NCBI GenBank assembly: GCA_016700075.1
Contig: CP065000.1
Span: 2,046,001-2,110,000 of the forward strand
DNA length: 64,000 nucleotides
Direction of reading: 5' to 3'
DNA from: Acidobacteriota bacterium
GTDB lineage: Bacteria; Acidobacteriota; Blastocatellia; Pyrinomonadales; Pyrinomonadaceae
Shown here: positions 16,641-25,042 of the stretch, in pieces
Layout of the letters: the number at the start of each line of letters is the position of its first letter
Numbering within the stretch: the first letter of the stretch is position 1
Program-made: the position numbers and the translations under genes
Notes under the pieces: model-generated
What the model saw: the letters and a program-made list of their open reading frames with translations, nothing else
Database searches by the model: none
What the model was told of the DNA's origin: nothing

Positions 16641-18841
16641 TCGTCTTCCCACTCCTCCTTGATCGGCGGTGACGATCCTGACCTGCGGAACATCCCTTCG
16701 ATCACGTTTGCGGCTTCGACCTGGTCTGCTGTTACCGACGTCGCTGACCGAGACGACTTTGGCTTGTCGAACCGTGTCAGATTGATCACTTTAGGCGAGG
16801 CATTGACCGCCATGCGCTGGCGATTGCTGTCGACTGGCTTGTCCGGGATATCGGCCACGAGTTGAGCCGCCAGCCTATCCTCAGCCGTTTCGCCGCGAAA
16901 GTTGGAGCTTTGTATAAAATGAAATTCCCGAGCGACCTTCTGCTCGTGGGCCCGCTGCTTCGCGATCAGCCCCATCGTCTTTTTGTTTTTGTTCAACACA
17001 CCCGAGTTTCCGACCGCCTCTGCCTCGACGACCTGGCCGTCCGGCAACACGGCCCAGACGCGTTCCCAGTCGCCGTCGGCGTATCGGATCTCGATCTCTT
17101 GCCCCGCGAATTCCTTCATCGCCGGATTAAGGAAATACCAGTGCGGTTGAAAGAACTGGATCCCGTTTTTTCCGATCTTTCGTCTGGCGGCCTTCATCAA
17201 CAGTAGAGCGAGTGCGTCGTCCGATATCTCGTACCGCGTACGGTAAAGCCGCTCATATTCCATGATCGGCACGACCGTGGCTCCGCCGAGCACCGATCGC
17301 GTGTGGGCCGAATGGTTGTACTCGTTGATCCAGCCGGCGAGAGCTTCGCGGTAGTCGTCCAGCATCATGAATGGCGATTCTGACTGCAGCCATTCTGTGT
17401 GCATCCCGATCCTCTTTACGAGTCGCTCATGTCGATGCCATGCTCTCTGCCATCGCTCTGGTTTATGTCCCTTGCCGGAACCGCAGTATTCATTCTCAAA
17501 TGTGTTCCGCTCCCATGCGGACAGGTCCTTGAACGTTCGCTCGACGAATTTTTCTCGGGCGTTATACCCGCGAGCCATCAGGTGTTTTAGCCCTAGTTCG
17601 TCGATCAGTCCGACTCGGCGTTGCGTCGCGAGAACGTTAATGCCGCCCTCGATCGCTGCCGCCCTTTTGAACTCGAGCGTCTGGCCGGTGATTGTCTTGC
17701 AGCGATAGTCCTTTCCCTGATCGGTGTAGAGGTAGCTGTGATAGTCGCGGTCAGGCTGCGAGAGCGGCTGTGCTCCAAAGTTTTTGCATCCGTTGGCGTA
17801 CGCCAGCCCGATCGTGACCGACGACGGTGTTAGATCCAGATGCCAGCCCCAGATCAACCCGGTCCTAAGGTCCTGCCAAACGGTCAGCCATGGTCGTGTC
17901 AGTTCGCCCGTCGGCAGCATCACCGTGACATCGCGTACCGAGTGATCGCCGACGAGGATCTGCAGGGCGTCAATGTCCCGAACGTCGCGTGGAACGTACG
18001 GGGCGAGCTTGCCTGTATATGCTTTTTGCCCTTCGAATGTGATGGTGGAAACGATCTTCGGCAGGTCCTTGTATCGCCGCCAGATCCAGCCGTAGGACGG
18101 AATGCTCCATCCATGCTTCGTCGCGAGTTTTTCGAGATCTCGATGCAGGTGCCTCGGGCTCGGCTTCTTACGCCAATTTGCGTTCAACCACTCGACCGCC
18201 TCGGCGCTGATGACGACCCGTCGTCCGTCATTCTGCTTTTGAGCTTCGACCGGCTTTCGCAGAAAGGCCGCTAGGCCATCTCGTTTGAACTCCTTTGACC
18301 ATGCCTCGAGCGTATGCGGGGATCGTGCCTTGGCCCGCGACGGTTCTATCTTTAGCACCGCGGCATCAGAGCACGCTGTCTCTGACGCCAACGCGTAGAT
18401 CGCTGAGACGTAATCAAATTTTCCGTGCCCGTTCCGCTCGCGCTTTGGAGTGATCGCGTTGTATCGCTCCACGATTGACGCCAGGCGTTGTGCTTCAGCC
18501 AGAAAGGACAGTCGGTAGTCTGGCTCATATCGCAGCAACGCCTGCGTCAATCTGGCCTCGGCGGCTGCCATTGCCTCATTGGCACCGAGGCCATGGCCGG
18601 CGGGAGCTAAGATCGCCGGCTCATCTGGTTCGTTTGTCAAATATCCGTTTGCGGCTGCCTCTGCGTCGAGCCATCGTTTCTGAAACTCGACCGGCAGCGA
18701 TTCAAGCAGGCATTCCTGGATCGGCTTCCCATTCCTGCCGCGATGGCCTGTTGATCGCCACGTCCACTGATCACGCCGCCGGGCAAGCATCCCCCGCGAA
18801 ACACCGATCAGTTTCAGTTGTTCGATCGTCAGCCAGATCAT
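16637..18841 (-). CDS. MuA-like DDE transposase
   Basis: 734 residues. The N-terminus has a Mu-type DNA-binding domain (IEQLKLIGVSRGMLARRRDQ), then helical DNA-binding modules, an RNase-H-fold core with catalytic residues Asp 299 (ILVGDHSV), Asp 374 (LYTDQGKDY) and Glu 434 (KFVERTFKDLS), and a C-terminal Mu beta-barrel domain (IEIRYADGDWERVWAVLPDG). The C-terminal tail would contact the MuB partner. All three catalytic acids are present, so the enzyme should be active in joining prophage ends to target DNA. Length is close to Mu A (663) with an insertion. Confidence 0.95.
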   Translation of the reverse strand: MIWLTIEQLKLIGVSRGMLARRRDQWTWRSTGHRGRNGKPIQECLLESLPVEFQKRWLDAEAAANGYLTNEPDEPAILAPAGHGLGANEAMAAAEARLTQALLRYEPDYRLSFLAEAQRLASIVERYNAITPKRERNGHGKFDYVSAIYALASETACSDAAVLKIEPSRAKARSPHTLEAWSKEFKRDGLAAFLRKPVEAQKQNDGRRVVISAEAVEWLNANWRKKPSPRHLHRDLEKLATKHGWSIPSYGWIWRRYKDLPKIVSTITFEGQKAYTGKLAPYVPRDVRDIDALQILVGDHSVRDVTVMLPTGELTRPWLTVWQDLRTGLIWGWHLDLTPSSVTIGLAYANGCKNFGAQPLSQPDRDYHSYLYTDQGKDYRCKTITGQTLEFKRAAAIEGGINVLATQRRVGLIDELGLKHLMARGYNAREKFVERTFKDLSAWERNTFENEYCGSGKGHKPERWQRAWHRHERLVKRIGMHTEWLQSESPFMMLDDYREALAGWINEYNHSAHTRSVLGGATVVPIMEYERLYRTRYEISDDALALLLMKAARRKIGKNGIQFFQPHWYFLNPAMKEFAGQEIEIRYADGDWERVWAVLPDGQVVEAEAVGNSGVLNKNKKTMGLIAKQRAHEQKVAREFHFIQSSNFRGETAEDRLAAQLVADIPDKPVDSNRQRMAVNASPKVINLTRFDKPKSSRSATSVTADQVEAANVIEGMFRRSGSSPPIKEEWEDE

Positions 18842-19140
18842 TTCTCTCGTTTTACCTGCTCGCTTTCAGCACATCTCAGGTGCCGAAATTGACCTTTCAA
18901 ACCCGTCGGGAGCTCGTGCAGGATCACCATTCCGCAAACGTCGCAGTTGTAGATCCTCGTCCGCTCCGGCCGTAATCGCCGCCGCTCAATTCCGCGCATC
19001 GTCCTCGTCCCATTCAAAGAACCTGTCGACCATCTCGCCGACTGCGGTTTTCGCAATGCGAAACCGATGATCATCCCGACGCCGAGACAACCGATGATCA
19101 CGCCCAATAGACTCAGAAAATAGACAGTTATGTTTGACAT
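18838..19140 (-). CDS. Membrane-anchored small zinc-finger-like protein
   Basis: 100 residues: a single hydrophobic helix near the N-terminus (residues 5-28, VYFLSLLGVIIGCLGVGMII), an Arg-rich linker and a C-terminal NCDVCGMVILHELP with a late HLRCAE that could complete a metal site. Its stop overlaps the transposase start by four bases. Function unknown; a membrane-attached early protein. Confidence 0.5.
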   Translation of the reverse strand: MSNITVYFLSLLGVIIGCLGVGMIIGFALRKPQSARWSTGSLNGTRTMRGIERRRLRPERTRIYNCDVCGMVILHELPTGLKGQFRHLRCAESEQVKREK

Positions 19141-19158
19141 GATTCGCTGCTCCTTTTC

Positions 19159-19911
19159 CTAGAAATTGTCACCGTCTAGGCTTACAAACATTGCTGGCGC
19201 CGGCTGTCTGGTGCTGCCGCCTTTGCCGTATGCTCGTGAGAGTTGATCCATCAATTCGCCGATGTGAGACAGATCCCCCGCGGCTCTGTTCGCCTTTACT
19301 TCTCCCGGCAGAACGTTGACCTCGGCGATAAGGACCAGCAGTGCCTCGACTGCGTTCATATAAGCGACTACATACTCTGGTTTTTCCGCTGCCGCATCGA
19401 CCTTTGCCTTCAGCTCATCGTACTTCGCCTTGTACCCCTCGAGTTTGGCGTTTGAATTCTCGGACGCGATCTTGTCCTTGACCAGCCGTTCGACCAACTC
19501 CTTCACTCCAACTCCGCCGCCGTTCAGGCTGATCCTCTGATCGCCAATGACCGCTTCGTCGCCATCGACGGTGACGTCACCGGCCGAGAGCAGCTTTCGC
19601 ATGTACACCGGGATCCGCCACTCGCTCATCAGGTCGTATTTGTCGCCTTCGAGCTTGAAAAGCTCGAGCTGGCGGTAGAAAGTCGGTCTTGAGATCGGTG
19701 AATGAACTGAGTCGAGGAACTCGTCAAAATTCTGGCAGTCGTAGTCCAGGTACCGTTTGTCGTCACGAACAGTGATCAGAAATCGTAGGAGATCGGAACC
19801 CGTCTGCCGATGAAGCGCCGTTGCGTACTTCGACGCACCTAGCAACTGCTGTGATAGATCGCGATCGGCCGTCGATCGCTCGAGTGATTTCTGAAGTGCC
19901 GTCTTTGCCAT
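19159..19911 (-). CDS. Early phage protein with coiled coil
   Basis: 250 residues. The first 110 residues are helical with a likely DNA-binding turn (SPISRPTFYRQLELFKLEGD), followed by a helix-rich coiled-coil segment (residues 135-175, KLEGYKAKYDELKAKVDAAA). Not a recognised family. It is the first larger gene upstream of the transposase and is preceded by two near-identical palindromes, so it may be a regulator or a regulated early protein. Confidence 0.5.
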   Translation of the reverse strand: MAKTALQKSLERSTADRDLSQQLLGASKYATALHRQTGSDLLRFLITVRDDKRYLDYDCQNFDEFLDSVHSPISRPTFYRQLELFKLEGDKYDLMSEWRIPVYMRKLLSAGDVTVDGDEAVIGDQRISLNGGGVGVKELVERLVKDKIASENSNAKLEGYKAKYDELKAKVDAAAEKPEYVVAYMNAVEALLVLIAEVNVLPGEVKANRAAGDLSHIGELMDQLSRAYGKGGSTRQPAPAMFVSLDGDNF

Positions 19912-19923
19912 TTTCTCTCTTCT

Positions 19924-19943
19924 CGTCTCTCAAATGAGAGACG
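19924..19943. promoter_or_regulatory. Palindromic operator-like site 1
   Basis: CGTCTCTCA/AA/TGAGAGACG, an almost perfect palindrome, just upstream of the ribosome site of the 250-residue early gene. Shares the TCTCTCAA...GAGAGA core with a second site 55 bp further upstream. Confidence 0.5.
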
Positions 19944-19978
19944 GCTTTTCAATGAAACATTGGGCTTCACGTCCTCTC

Positions 19979-19997
19979 ATCTCTCAATTTGAGAGAT
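19979..19997. promoter_or_regulatory. Palindromic operator-like site 2
   Basis: ATCTCTCAA/T/TTGAGAGAT, a perfect 9-bp inverted repeat with one central base, ending right at the stop codon of the 78-residue gene. Same TCTCTCAA core as site 1. Confidence 0.5.
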
Positions 19998-20234
19998 TTA
20001 AGCCTCATTGATAACGCATTGAAGCTCATTGATTTGCTCCTCAATGTATGCCGCGATGTCCTCAAGTTGAGTAGCAATATCGTCTGCCTTTTCACCTTTC
20101 TCGCTTGTCTGAATGCCCTCCGGCATATTGTCAAAATAGTCCCGTTCTTCCTCCGCCAAGGCACTAAGTTGAACCTGGGCTTCTTCAAGTTTTTCCAGCA
20201 AATACACCAGATGTTTTCGTCTTTGTTTATTCAT
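19998..20234 (-). CDS. Small helical phage protein
   Basis: 78 residues, nearly all helix: LEKLEEAQVQLSALAEEERD, then YFDNMPEGIQTSEKGEKADD and a second helix. A family of short phage proteins with the NMPEgiQ.sEKGEKA signature is widely seen in mobile elements, of unknown function. An overlapping ORF in another frame (19967-20188) is only a shadow. Confidence 0.6.
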   Translation of the reverse strand: MNKQRRKHLVYLLEKLEEAQVQLSALAEEERDYFDNMPEGIQTSEKGEKADDIATQLEDIAAYIEEQINELQCVINEA

Positions 20235-20243
20235 TTGATCCCC

Positions 20244-20765
20244 TCATGCTGCCGTCGATGCCGTCTCTCTTCCTCGCGATCGACGCCGGGCCGATACCAC
20301 CAGTTCCAGTTTTCTGTTCGCGTTTCTTATGATCTTCGCGTGCGAGTTTCGCAGCTTGATCTCCTCGTGCCCGTCGATCTTGCCGTCGTCAAATGCGGCC
20401 AGAAATTCCTCGCTGAAAGACAGCATCTCGCGTGTTGATCTCGAGCAGAACTGGGTTAGTTCCAGTCCGTCGTGATCATCCTCCGGAGTCTCGTCGCACA
20501 TTGCGATCAGCGTCATCGCGAGAGCTCGCGAATGAAACTGTTTGCACAGCACCGGTATCAGATCAGCCGGTATCGGCGTCTTGCCGGTTCGATAGTTGTA
20601 CAGGTGGGTCGTGCTGATCCCGGTGAAACCCGATAGCTTTTCCATCACCTTGCCTATCTCAAGTCCTTTTTCTGCGGCGATCCGCTTGATCTCCGCCTCG
20701 AACGTCAACGCGATCGGGCTCGGACATTCCGGTTTGTCATCTACTAATTTCAGATCTGCTGCCAT
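20244..20765 (-). CDS. CII-type phage regulatory protein
   Basis: 173 residues with an N-terminal helix-turn-helix (KVMEKLSGFTGISTTHLYNYRTG), then HSRALAMTLIAMCDE and a C-terminal helical part. This resembles the phage CP76/CII group that controls the lysogeny decision in P2/186-like phages. The C-terminal end is Arg-rich. Located next to the Ner-like gene at the start of the early operon. The function as an early regulator is inferred. Confidence 0.5.
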   Translation of the reverse strand: MAADLKLVDDKPECPSPIALTFEAEIKRIAAEKGLEIGKVMEKLSGFTGISTTHLYNYRTGKTPIPADLIPVLCKQFHSRALAMTLIAMCDETPEDDHDGLELTQFCSRSTREMLSFSEEFLAAFDDGKIDGHEEIKLRNSHAKIIRNANRKLELVVSARRRSRGRETASTAA

Positions 20766-20811
20766 TTGAATTTCCCTCCAGTTTTTTCAATAGCGTCGGC
20801 CCACCCGACGC

Positions 20812-20822
20812 GCTAGAATTCA
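20812..20822. repeat. 11-bp repeat GCTAGAATTCA, copy A
   Basis: GCTAGAATTCA just after the stop side of the Ner-like gene; an identical copy lies at 21,062-21,072, on the other side of that gene, 250 bp away. A possible operator pair. Confidence 0.4.
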
Positions 20823-21059
20823 TGCGGCCTTACGCCATCGAAATTTCCGATGCTGCTTAGGATTAGGATGATGTCGTCCAAAGACCCTATCAACCGGTTT
20901 CCCGAGGTGTCTCGCTATCACCCGTCTGATATGTGGATATATCCGCGCACCGCTGATACACATGGAGATTTCGGGCTGAGTGCAGTTTGCTTCCTTTGCA
21001 ATCGCATCTCTGCCGATACCTTTTCTAATCATCTCTGCTCTGATTTCCTGGGGCTTCAT
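20820..21059 (-). CDS. Ner-like DNA-binding regulator
   Basis: 79 residues, a compact helix-turn-helix: IRAEMIRKGIGRDAIAKEAN, then QPEISMCISGARIYPHIRRV and ARHLGKPVDRVFG. In Mu, Ner represses both the early promoter and the repressor promoter. Here the gene is the first one transcribed leftwards from the switch region and is divergent from the CI-like repressor gene, the Mu arrangement. Its start follows a promoter-like intergenic region with palindromic operators. Confidence 0.7.
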   Translation of the reverse strand: MKPQEIRAEMIRKGIGRDAIAKEANCTQPEISMCISGARIYPHIRRVIARHLGKPVDRVFGRHHPNPKQHRKFRWRKAA

Positions 21060-21061
21060 GT

Positions 21062-21072
21062 GCTAGAATTCA
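21062..21072. repeat. 11-bp repeat GCTAGAATTCA, copy B
   Basis: Second identical copy of the 11-mer, directly upstream of the Ner-like start codon in the divergent switch region. Confidence 0.4.
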
Positions 21073-21083
21073 CTTGCTTTTTG

Positions 21084-21099
21084 CGTGAACAGATTCACG
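21084..21099. promoter_or_regulatory. Repressor operator candidate in the lysogeny switch
   Basis: CGTGAA-CAGA-TTCACG, a perfect 16-bp palindrome with 6-bp half sites, midway between the divergent Ner-like and CI-like genes. A TTGACA hexamer at 21,145-21,150 nearby may be part of a promoter toward the repressor, but no convincing -10 follows it. Confidence 0.6.
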
Positions 21100-21170
21100 T
21101 AGAATTGAGAAGATCCACGTATTGGGGCGATGTCAAGTGAAATTTTGACAGTTTGGCAAGTTTTCTTTTG

Positions 21171-21590
21171 ATGCTGAGTTTTGGAGAAAGACTTAAGACT
21201 GCCTTTCGGGGAGCTAAAAACATTCAGATAGCCCGTGAATTAGGCGTCTCAGAGTCGGCTGTCTCGAATTATGTCGGCGGCCGAGTGCCAGACGTTGACC
21301 TGTTGGGTAAAATCACAAAATCCACAAATTGTAATCTTCATTGGCTCCTAACCGGTGAAGGTGACCCGTTTCTCGACGCCGAGCCTGAAGATTTCATCTC
21401 AGCTTTTCATGCCGAAATCCGCTCAACCGTCTTGAGATTGCTAGACGACGAATCCAATATTGACGCGCAGAAAGTTCGTGATATATTTCGCAGAATCATT
21501 AAAGAAGAGATCAGCAATCAGACGTCTCGGCTCGTTGTGCCATTGGAAGTTGGGAATGCTGACGACGAAAAGACCCGTAAAACGGGCTAA
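21171..21590 (+). CDS. CI-like phage repressor (HTH only)
   Basis: 139 residues from the ATG at 21171 (MLSFGERLKTAFRG); a TTG at 21153 would add six residues. Helix-turn-helix IQIARELGVSESAVSNYVGG and the following CNLHWLLTGEGDPF are the pattern of the CI-type N-terminal domain of many prophage repressors. Unlike lambda CI there is no C-terminal protease in this protein; the protease is encoded by the next gene. The C-terminal half is helical and may dimerise. Likely prophage repressor. Confidence 0.75.
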   Translation: MLSFGERLKTAFRGAKNIQIARELGVSESAVSNYVGGRVPDVDLLGKITKSTNCNLHWLLTGEGDPFLDAEPEDFISAFHAEIRSTVLRLLDDESNIDAQKVRDIFRRIIKEEISNQTSRLVVPLEVGNADDEKTRKTG

Positions 21591-21618
21591 CACAATAGGC
21601 TAATTGACACGAAACACT

Positions 21619-22035
21619 ATGACGATACAAACTCTCACTTTCGTTCCTTCAGATCAACGTTGTCCATTTTTTCCGATCCCTGTTGCCGCCGGAGCTCCGC
21701 AGCCGGCTGAACACCACGCTGAGTGGATCAACATCGACGAATACCTCCGACATGGATCCGACGCTGTCGCGTATATTAAGGTTTCTGGCGACTCGATGAT
21801 TGGTGACGGTATTTCGGATGGCGATATTCTAGTTGTTCACCGTAGGCCGGATGCCTGCACCGGCGACGTAGTGATAGCTGAGATCAATGGTGAGTTCACG
21901 GTGAAGCGGCTAAGAACAAACCACCGCGGCCTCTATCTCGTCCCGTCGAACGATCAATACCCGGAATGCGAGATTCGCCGCGAAGACACGTTTGCGGTTT
22001 GGGGAATCGTTAAGTTCGTGATACATAGGTTTTGA
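21619..22035 (+). CDS. UmuD-like self-cleaving S24 peptidase, stand-alone
   Basis: 138 residues from the ATG at 21619. From that start a VAAGAPQPA cleavage site gives Ala24-Gly25, the nucleophile is Ser59 in VSGDSMIGDGI and the general-base Lys is Lys96 in INGEFTVKRL, almost the numbering of UmuD (24/25, Ser60, Lys97). No umuC follows. It sits 28 bases after the repressor gene, so it could act as the DNA-damage-sensing half of a split repressor, cleaved through RecA. That role is inferred. Confidence 0.78.
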   Translation: MTIQTLTFVPSDQRCPFFPIPVAAGAPQPAEHHAEWINIDEYLRHGSDAVAYIKVSGDSMIGDGISDGDILVVHRRPDACTGDVVIAEINGEFTVKRLRTNHRGLYLVPSNDQYPECEIRREDTFAVWGIVKFVIHRF

Positions 22036-22559
22036 AATTGAAACGACTAATAGTACTTAAGTTCCTCCTGCTCGTTCTTTCAGCTGTTGTCATTTGCCAG
22101 ACCCCGAATTCAGCTGTAAGCCGGCAGGCGTCTGCCTTGATCGGAATCGAAAATGCGAAGCTGGAAGTGATCTATGTCGGCGAAGGATTGGAGCGGAAAC
22201 TAAGGAGAGCGGGCGTCGAATCAAAAGCAATCGCAAGATTGGAGAGCGGTGGAATCGGCATCTTAAAGCCTCCGTACCCGCCGAGATCGTCCGGTCTCCC
22301 GATCATCAACATTATTGTGAGTTACGACGAGTCGTACGATGGCCGCTCCTTTGGATATTGGTTCTCGGTTTCGGTCGAGGAAAAAGCTGTGGTGCTTCGC
22401 GATCCGGAGATTCAGGGACAGGTAATTACCTGGATCCAACGAACGAGTGGGACATCGGAGATTAAGAATACGCAAGATCTTCTGGATCGAATCCTTGGCT
22501 ACATCGATTACCTCGTCGATGATTGGCAAACAGCAAACAGAAAAGCAAAGCGACGATAA
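22032..22559 (+). CDS. Secreted hypothetical protein
   Basis: 175 residues from a TTG that overlaps the previous stop. An N-terminal signal peptide (KRLIVLKFLLLVLSAVVICQ) precedes a mature part with IINIIVSYDESYDGRSFGYW and a helical end. Unknown family. Being in the lysogenic operon, it may be made in the prophage state and alter the cell surface (superinfection exclusion), which is a guess. Confidence 0.5.
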   Translation: MKLKRLIVLKFLLLVLSAVVICQTPNSAVSRQASALIGIENAKLEVIYVGEGLERKLRRAGVESKAIARLESGGIGILKPPYPPRSSGLPIINIIVSYDESYDGRSFGYWFSVSVEEKAVVLRDPEIQGQVITWIQRTSGTSEIKNTQDLLDRILGYIDYLVDDWQTANRKAKRR

Positions 22560-22562
22560 TAC

Positions 22563-24056
22563 ATGAACACTCTCTACTACGGAGACAATCTGGACATTTT
22601 GCGTGATTACATCGCGGACGGATCTATCGACCTTATCTACCTCGATCCGCCGTTCAATTCCAACCGCAATTACAACGTCCTGTTCAAGAACGAGAGCGGC
22701 ACAGACTCACAGTCTCAAATTACCGCCTTCGAGGACTCGTGGCATTGGAATATGCAAGCCGAGCAGACCTATAACGAACTGATAAACGAACCCGATCAGG
22801 TCGGCCGCATGATCGAATCCTTTCGCGGCTTCATCGGCACCAACCAGATGATGGCCTATCTGACGATGATGGCCATCCGCCTAAAAGAACTTCATCGCGT
22901 CCTAAAACCAACCGGCTCGCTCTATCTCCACTGCGACCCAACCGCCAGCCATTACCTAAAGATTCTTCTCGATACGATCTTCGGCGGCCGAAATTTTCGG
23001 AACGAGATTATTTGGTGCTATCGCAAATGGTCCGTAGCTCAGAGCCAGTTTGTTAGTAATCACGACGTAATTCTTTTTTATTCCAAGCATGACAGAAGGG
23101 TGAATACATTCAACACCTTATTTGCTCCGCTATCGCCAGGGACCCTCAAAAGGTGGAAAGGACAAAAGCAACAGGCCGTGTTTGACGAACAAGGGAGGCG
23201 CTTGGCGACGAACTTGGAAGATAAATCTGAAGGGTCGCCAATGGCCGATTGGTGGGAGATATCAATTATCAATCCGGCCGCAAAAGAACGACTGGGTTAC
23301 CCGACACAAAAGCCACTTGAACTAATTGAACGGATCATCTCTGCATCGTCGAATGAGGGCGATGTTGTTCTTGATCCTTTTTGTGGATGCGGGACGACCA
23401 TCGCGGCGGCGCAGAAGTTGAATCGCGAATGGATCGGAATCGACATTACGCATTTGTCCGTCGGACTACAAAAGCTCCGGCTCATGGATTCATTTAATTT
23501 GACGGCCGGAAAAGATTACAGGGTCATCGGTCAGCCAACGAGCATCGGCGGGGCGAGGGAATTGGCCGAGAAAGACAAATACGGCTTCCAATGGTGGGTT
23601 CTTCCGCTCATCGGTGCTAAGGCGTTTGGTTCTGAGGCCGGGAAAAAGGTTGGAAAGAAAGGCGCAGACGGCGGCATCGACGGAATGATCGTCTTTACCG
23701 ACGACAATTCGGGCAGGGCAAAACGAGTTATCGTCTCGGTCAAAGGCGGCGACGTGAATGTCTCCCAGATTCGCGATCTCGTCGGGACGGTCGAACGCGA
23801 AAAAGCTGCAATCGGCCTATTTGTTACGCTCGAGCCGCCCACCAAACCCATGGAAAAGGAAGCTGCCGAGGCGGGCTTTTACCATTCGCATGGCTGGAAC
23901 AAGGATTATCCGAAGATTCAGATCCTGACCGTCAAGGAGATCCTTAATGGCACGCAGCCCGATCTGCCTCCGAATATTCAGACTTTCAAGAAAGCCGAGC
24001 GTGCCGTCACCGACGACCCCGCCGTTGTCGCCCAACGCCTGCTGCCTGAATTCTAA
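22563..24056 (+). CDS. DNA methyltransferase fused to a nuclease-like domain
   Basis: 497 residues. A beta-class methyltransferase: catalytic motif IV DPPF (28-31) comes first, and the AdoMet-binding motif I LDPFCGCGTTIAAA (about 268-280) last, with a variable target-recognition part between. The C-terminal 170 residues read as a restriction-endonuclease-like fold: GADGGIDGMIVF (about 370) and VIVSVKGG (about 394) form a PD-(D/E)xK-type D...xVK site, then a conserved TLEPPTKPMEKEA block. So one chain could both modify and cut DNA. It starts 4 bases after the previous stop. In the lysogenic operon it may act against invading phage. Confidence 0.82.
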   Translation: MNTLYYGDNLDILRDYIADGSIDLIYLDPPFNSNRNYNVLFKNESGTDSQSQITAFEDSWHWNMQAEQTYNELINEPDQVGRMIESFRGFIGTNQMMAYLTMMAIRLKELHRVLKPTGSLYLHCDPTASHYLKILLDTIFGGRNFRNEIIWCYRKWSVAQSQFVSNHDVILFYSKHDRRVNTFNTLFAPLSPGTLKRWKGQKQQAVFDEQGRRLATNLEDKSEGSPMADWWEISIINPAAKERLGYPTQKPLELIERIISASSNEGDVVLDPFCGCGTTIAAAQKLNREWIGIDITHLSVGLQKLRLMDSFNLTAGKDYRVIGQPTSIGGARELAEKDKYGFQWWVLPLIGAKAFGSEAGKKVGKKGADGGIDGMIVFTDDNSGRAKRVIVSVKGGDVNVSQIRDLVGTVEREKAAIGLFVTLEPPTKPMEKEAAEAGFYHSHGWNKDYPKIQILTVKEILNGTQPDLPPNIQTFKKAERAVTDDPAVVAQRLLPEF

Positions 24057-24106
24057 CGCCTGAGATCTCTGCGATTGTTTTGCCTGTTGATTAGTACGGA
24101 GAATTG

Positions 24107-25021
24107 ATGTCTAAACCTGAAGATCGATCCTGTGAACAAGGTGAAAGCACGGAAAAGTACTTCAAGCGAGTGCTCAATGCCCACGGATATCCTTTTCAAT
24201 TCGCCGTTCTCCAGCGTGCCCGTCACCTTCAAACTTCACAAATGTCGGATTGGGTGTTTGAATCTTCCGAGGTCCCGGTCGGCGAATCCGGACGCTCAAC
24301 ACATGTTGACTTTGTCCTACGAAGGTATGATGGGCGGGGCTCCACTTCTTCTCTTAATTTGTACCTGATAGCGGAATGTAAACGCGTGAATCCGTTAAGA
24401 TCAAAATGGTGTTTTGTTCGGAATCCATACCCCATGCGGAACATGCATAGATCCAGTCACCCAATCCAATTCGATAGGATCGTCTTACGGGATTCGCAAG
24501 ATCGCATTTCAAAGGGCGGAATGATCAAACACTGGGACTCTCCGACCTTCGAACTCCCATTTGAGATTAAATCACATAAGCCAAACGATCCGTTGTCTCC
24601 GCTAACCAAATCGCCTATTAACGATGCGGCATACCAAGTCCTTCTGGGACAACGAGGATTTATTTTCCACCTCTCGTCGATGACGGGAACAGACAAGCAA
24701 GAGCGATTGCGGCGAGAAAATGTTTTCATTCCTGTTGTCTTTACTACAGCTGATCTTTTGGAATCCGACGTTGATTTGTCCGCGGCGGATCTAGCTTCGG
24801 GGGAAATCAACACTGACCCGAACGCCCTGATCAAACGACCCTGGCTATGGTACAACTTTCGACGACACGCCGATCTGGACCTCGCTTTTGAAAACCATGA
24901 AGGCTCTCAGACAAACGTTGATAGATATTTTACTGCATTTACGCGCTCAATAGCTTTCGTTTCGGTCTCTGGAATTGATGAGTTTTTGACACTAGACTTC
25001 GGTCAGTGGCTTAGCGGCTAG
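24107..25021 (+). CDS. Putative PD-(D/E)xK nuclease / restriction-like protein
   Basis: 304 residues from the ATG at 24107, with GGAG six bases upstream; a TTG one codon earlier is less likely. STHVDFVLRRY and then LYLIAECKRVNP give an acidic residue followed by an ExK (ECK) triad about 20 residues later, typical of the restriction-endonuclease fold. The remainder is not recognised. It follows the methyltransferase-nuclease fusion on the same strand, 48 bases later, so it may be the cognate restriction partner or an independent defence gene. AT content is higher than in neighbours, which suggests recent acquisition. Confidence 0.55.
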   Translation: MSKPEDRSCEQGESTEKYFKRVLNAHGYPFQFAVLQRARHLQTSQMSDWVFESSEVPVGESGRSTHVDFVLRRYDGRGSTSSLNLYLIAECKRVNPLRSKWCFVRNPYPMRNMHRSSHPIQFDRIVLRDSQDRISKGGMIKHWDSPTFELPFEIKSHKPNDPLSPLTKSPINDAAYQVLLGQRGFIFHLSSMTGTDKQERLRRENVFIPVVFTTADLLESDVDLSAADLASGEINTDPNALIKRPWLWYNFRRHADLDLAFENHEGSQTNVDRYFTAFTRSIAFVSVSGIDEFLTLDFGQWLSG

Positions 25022-25042
25022 TGGAGATGCGTTTGTCAATAT

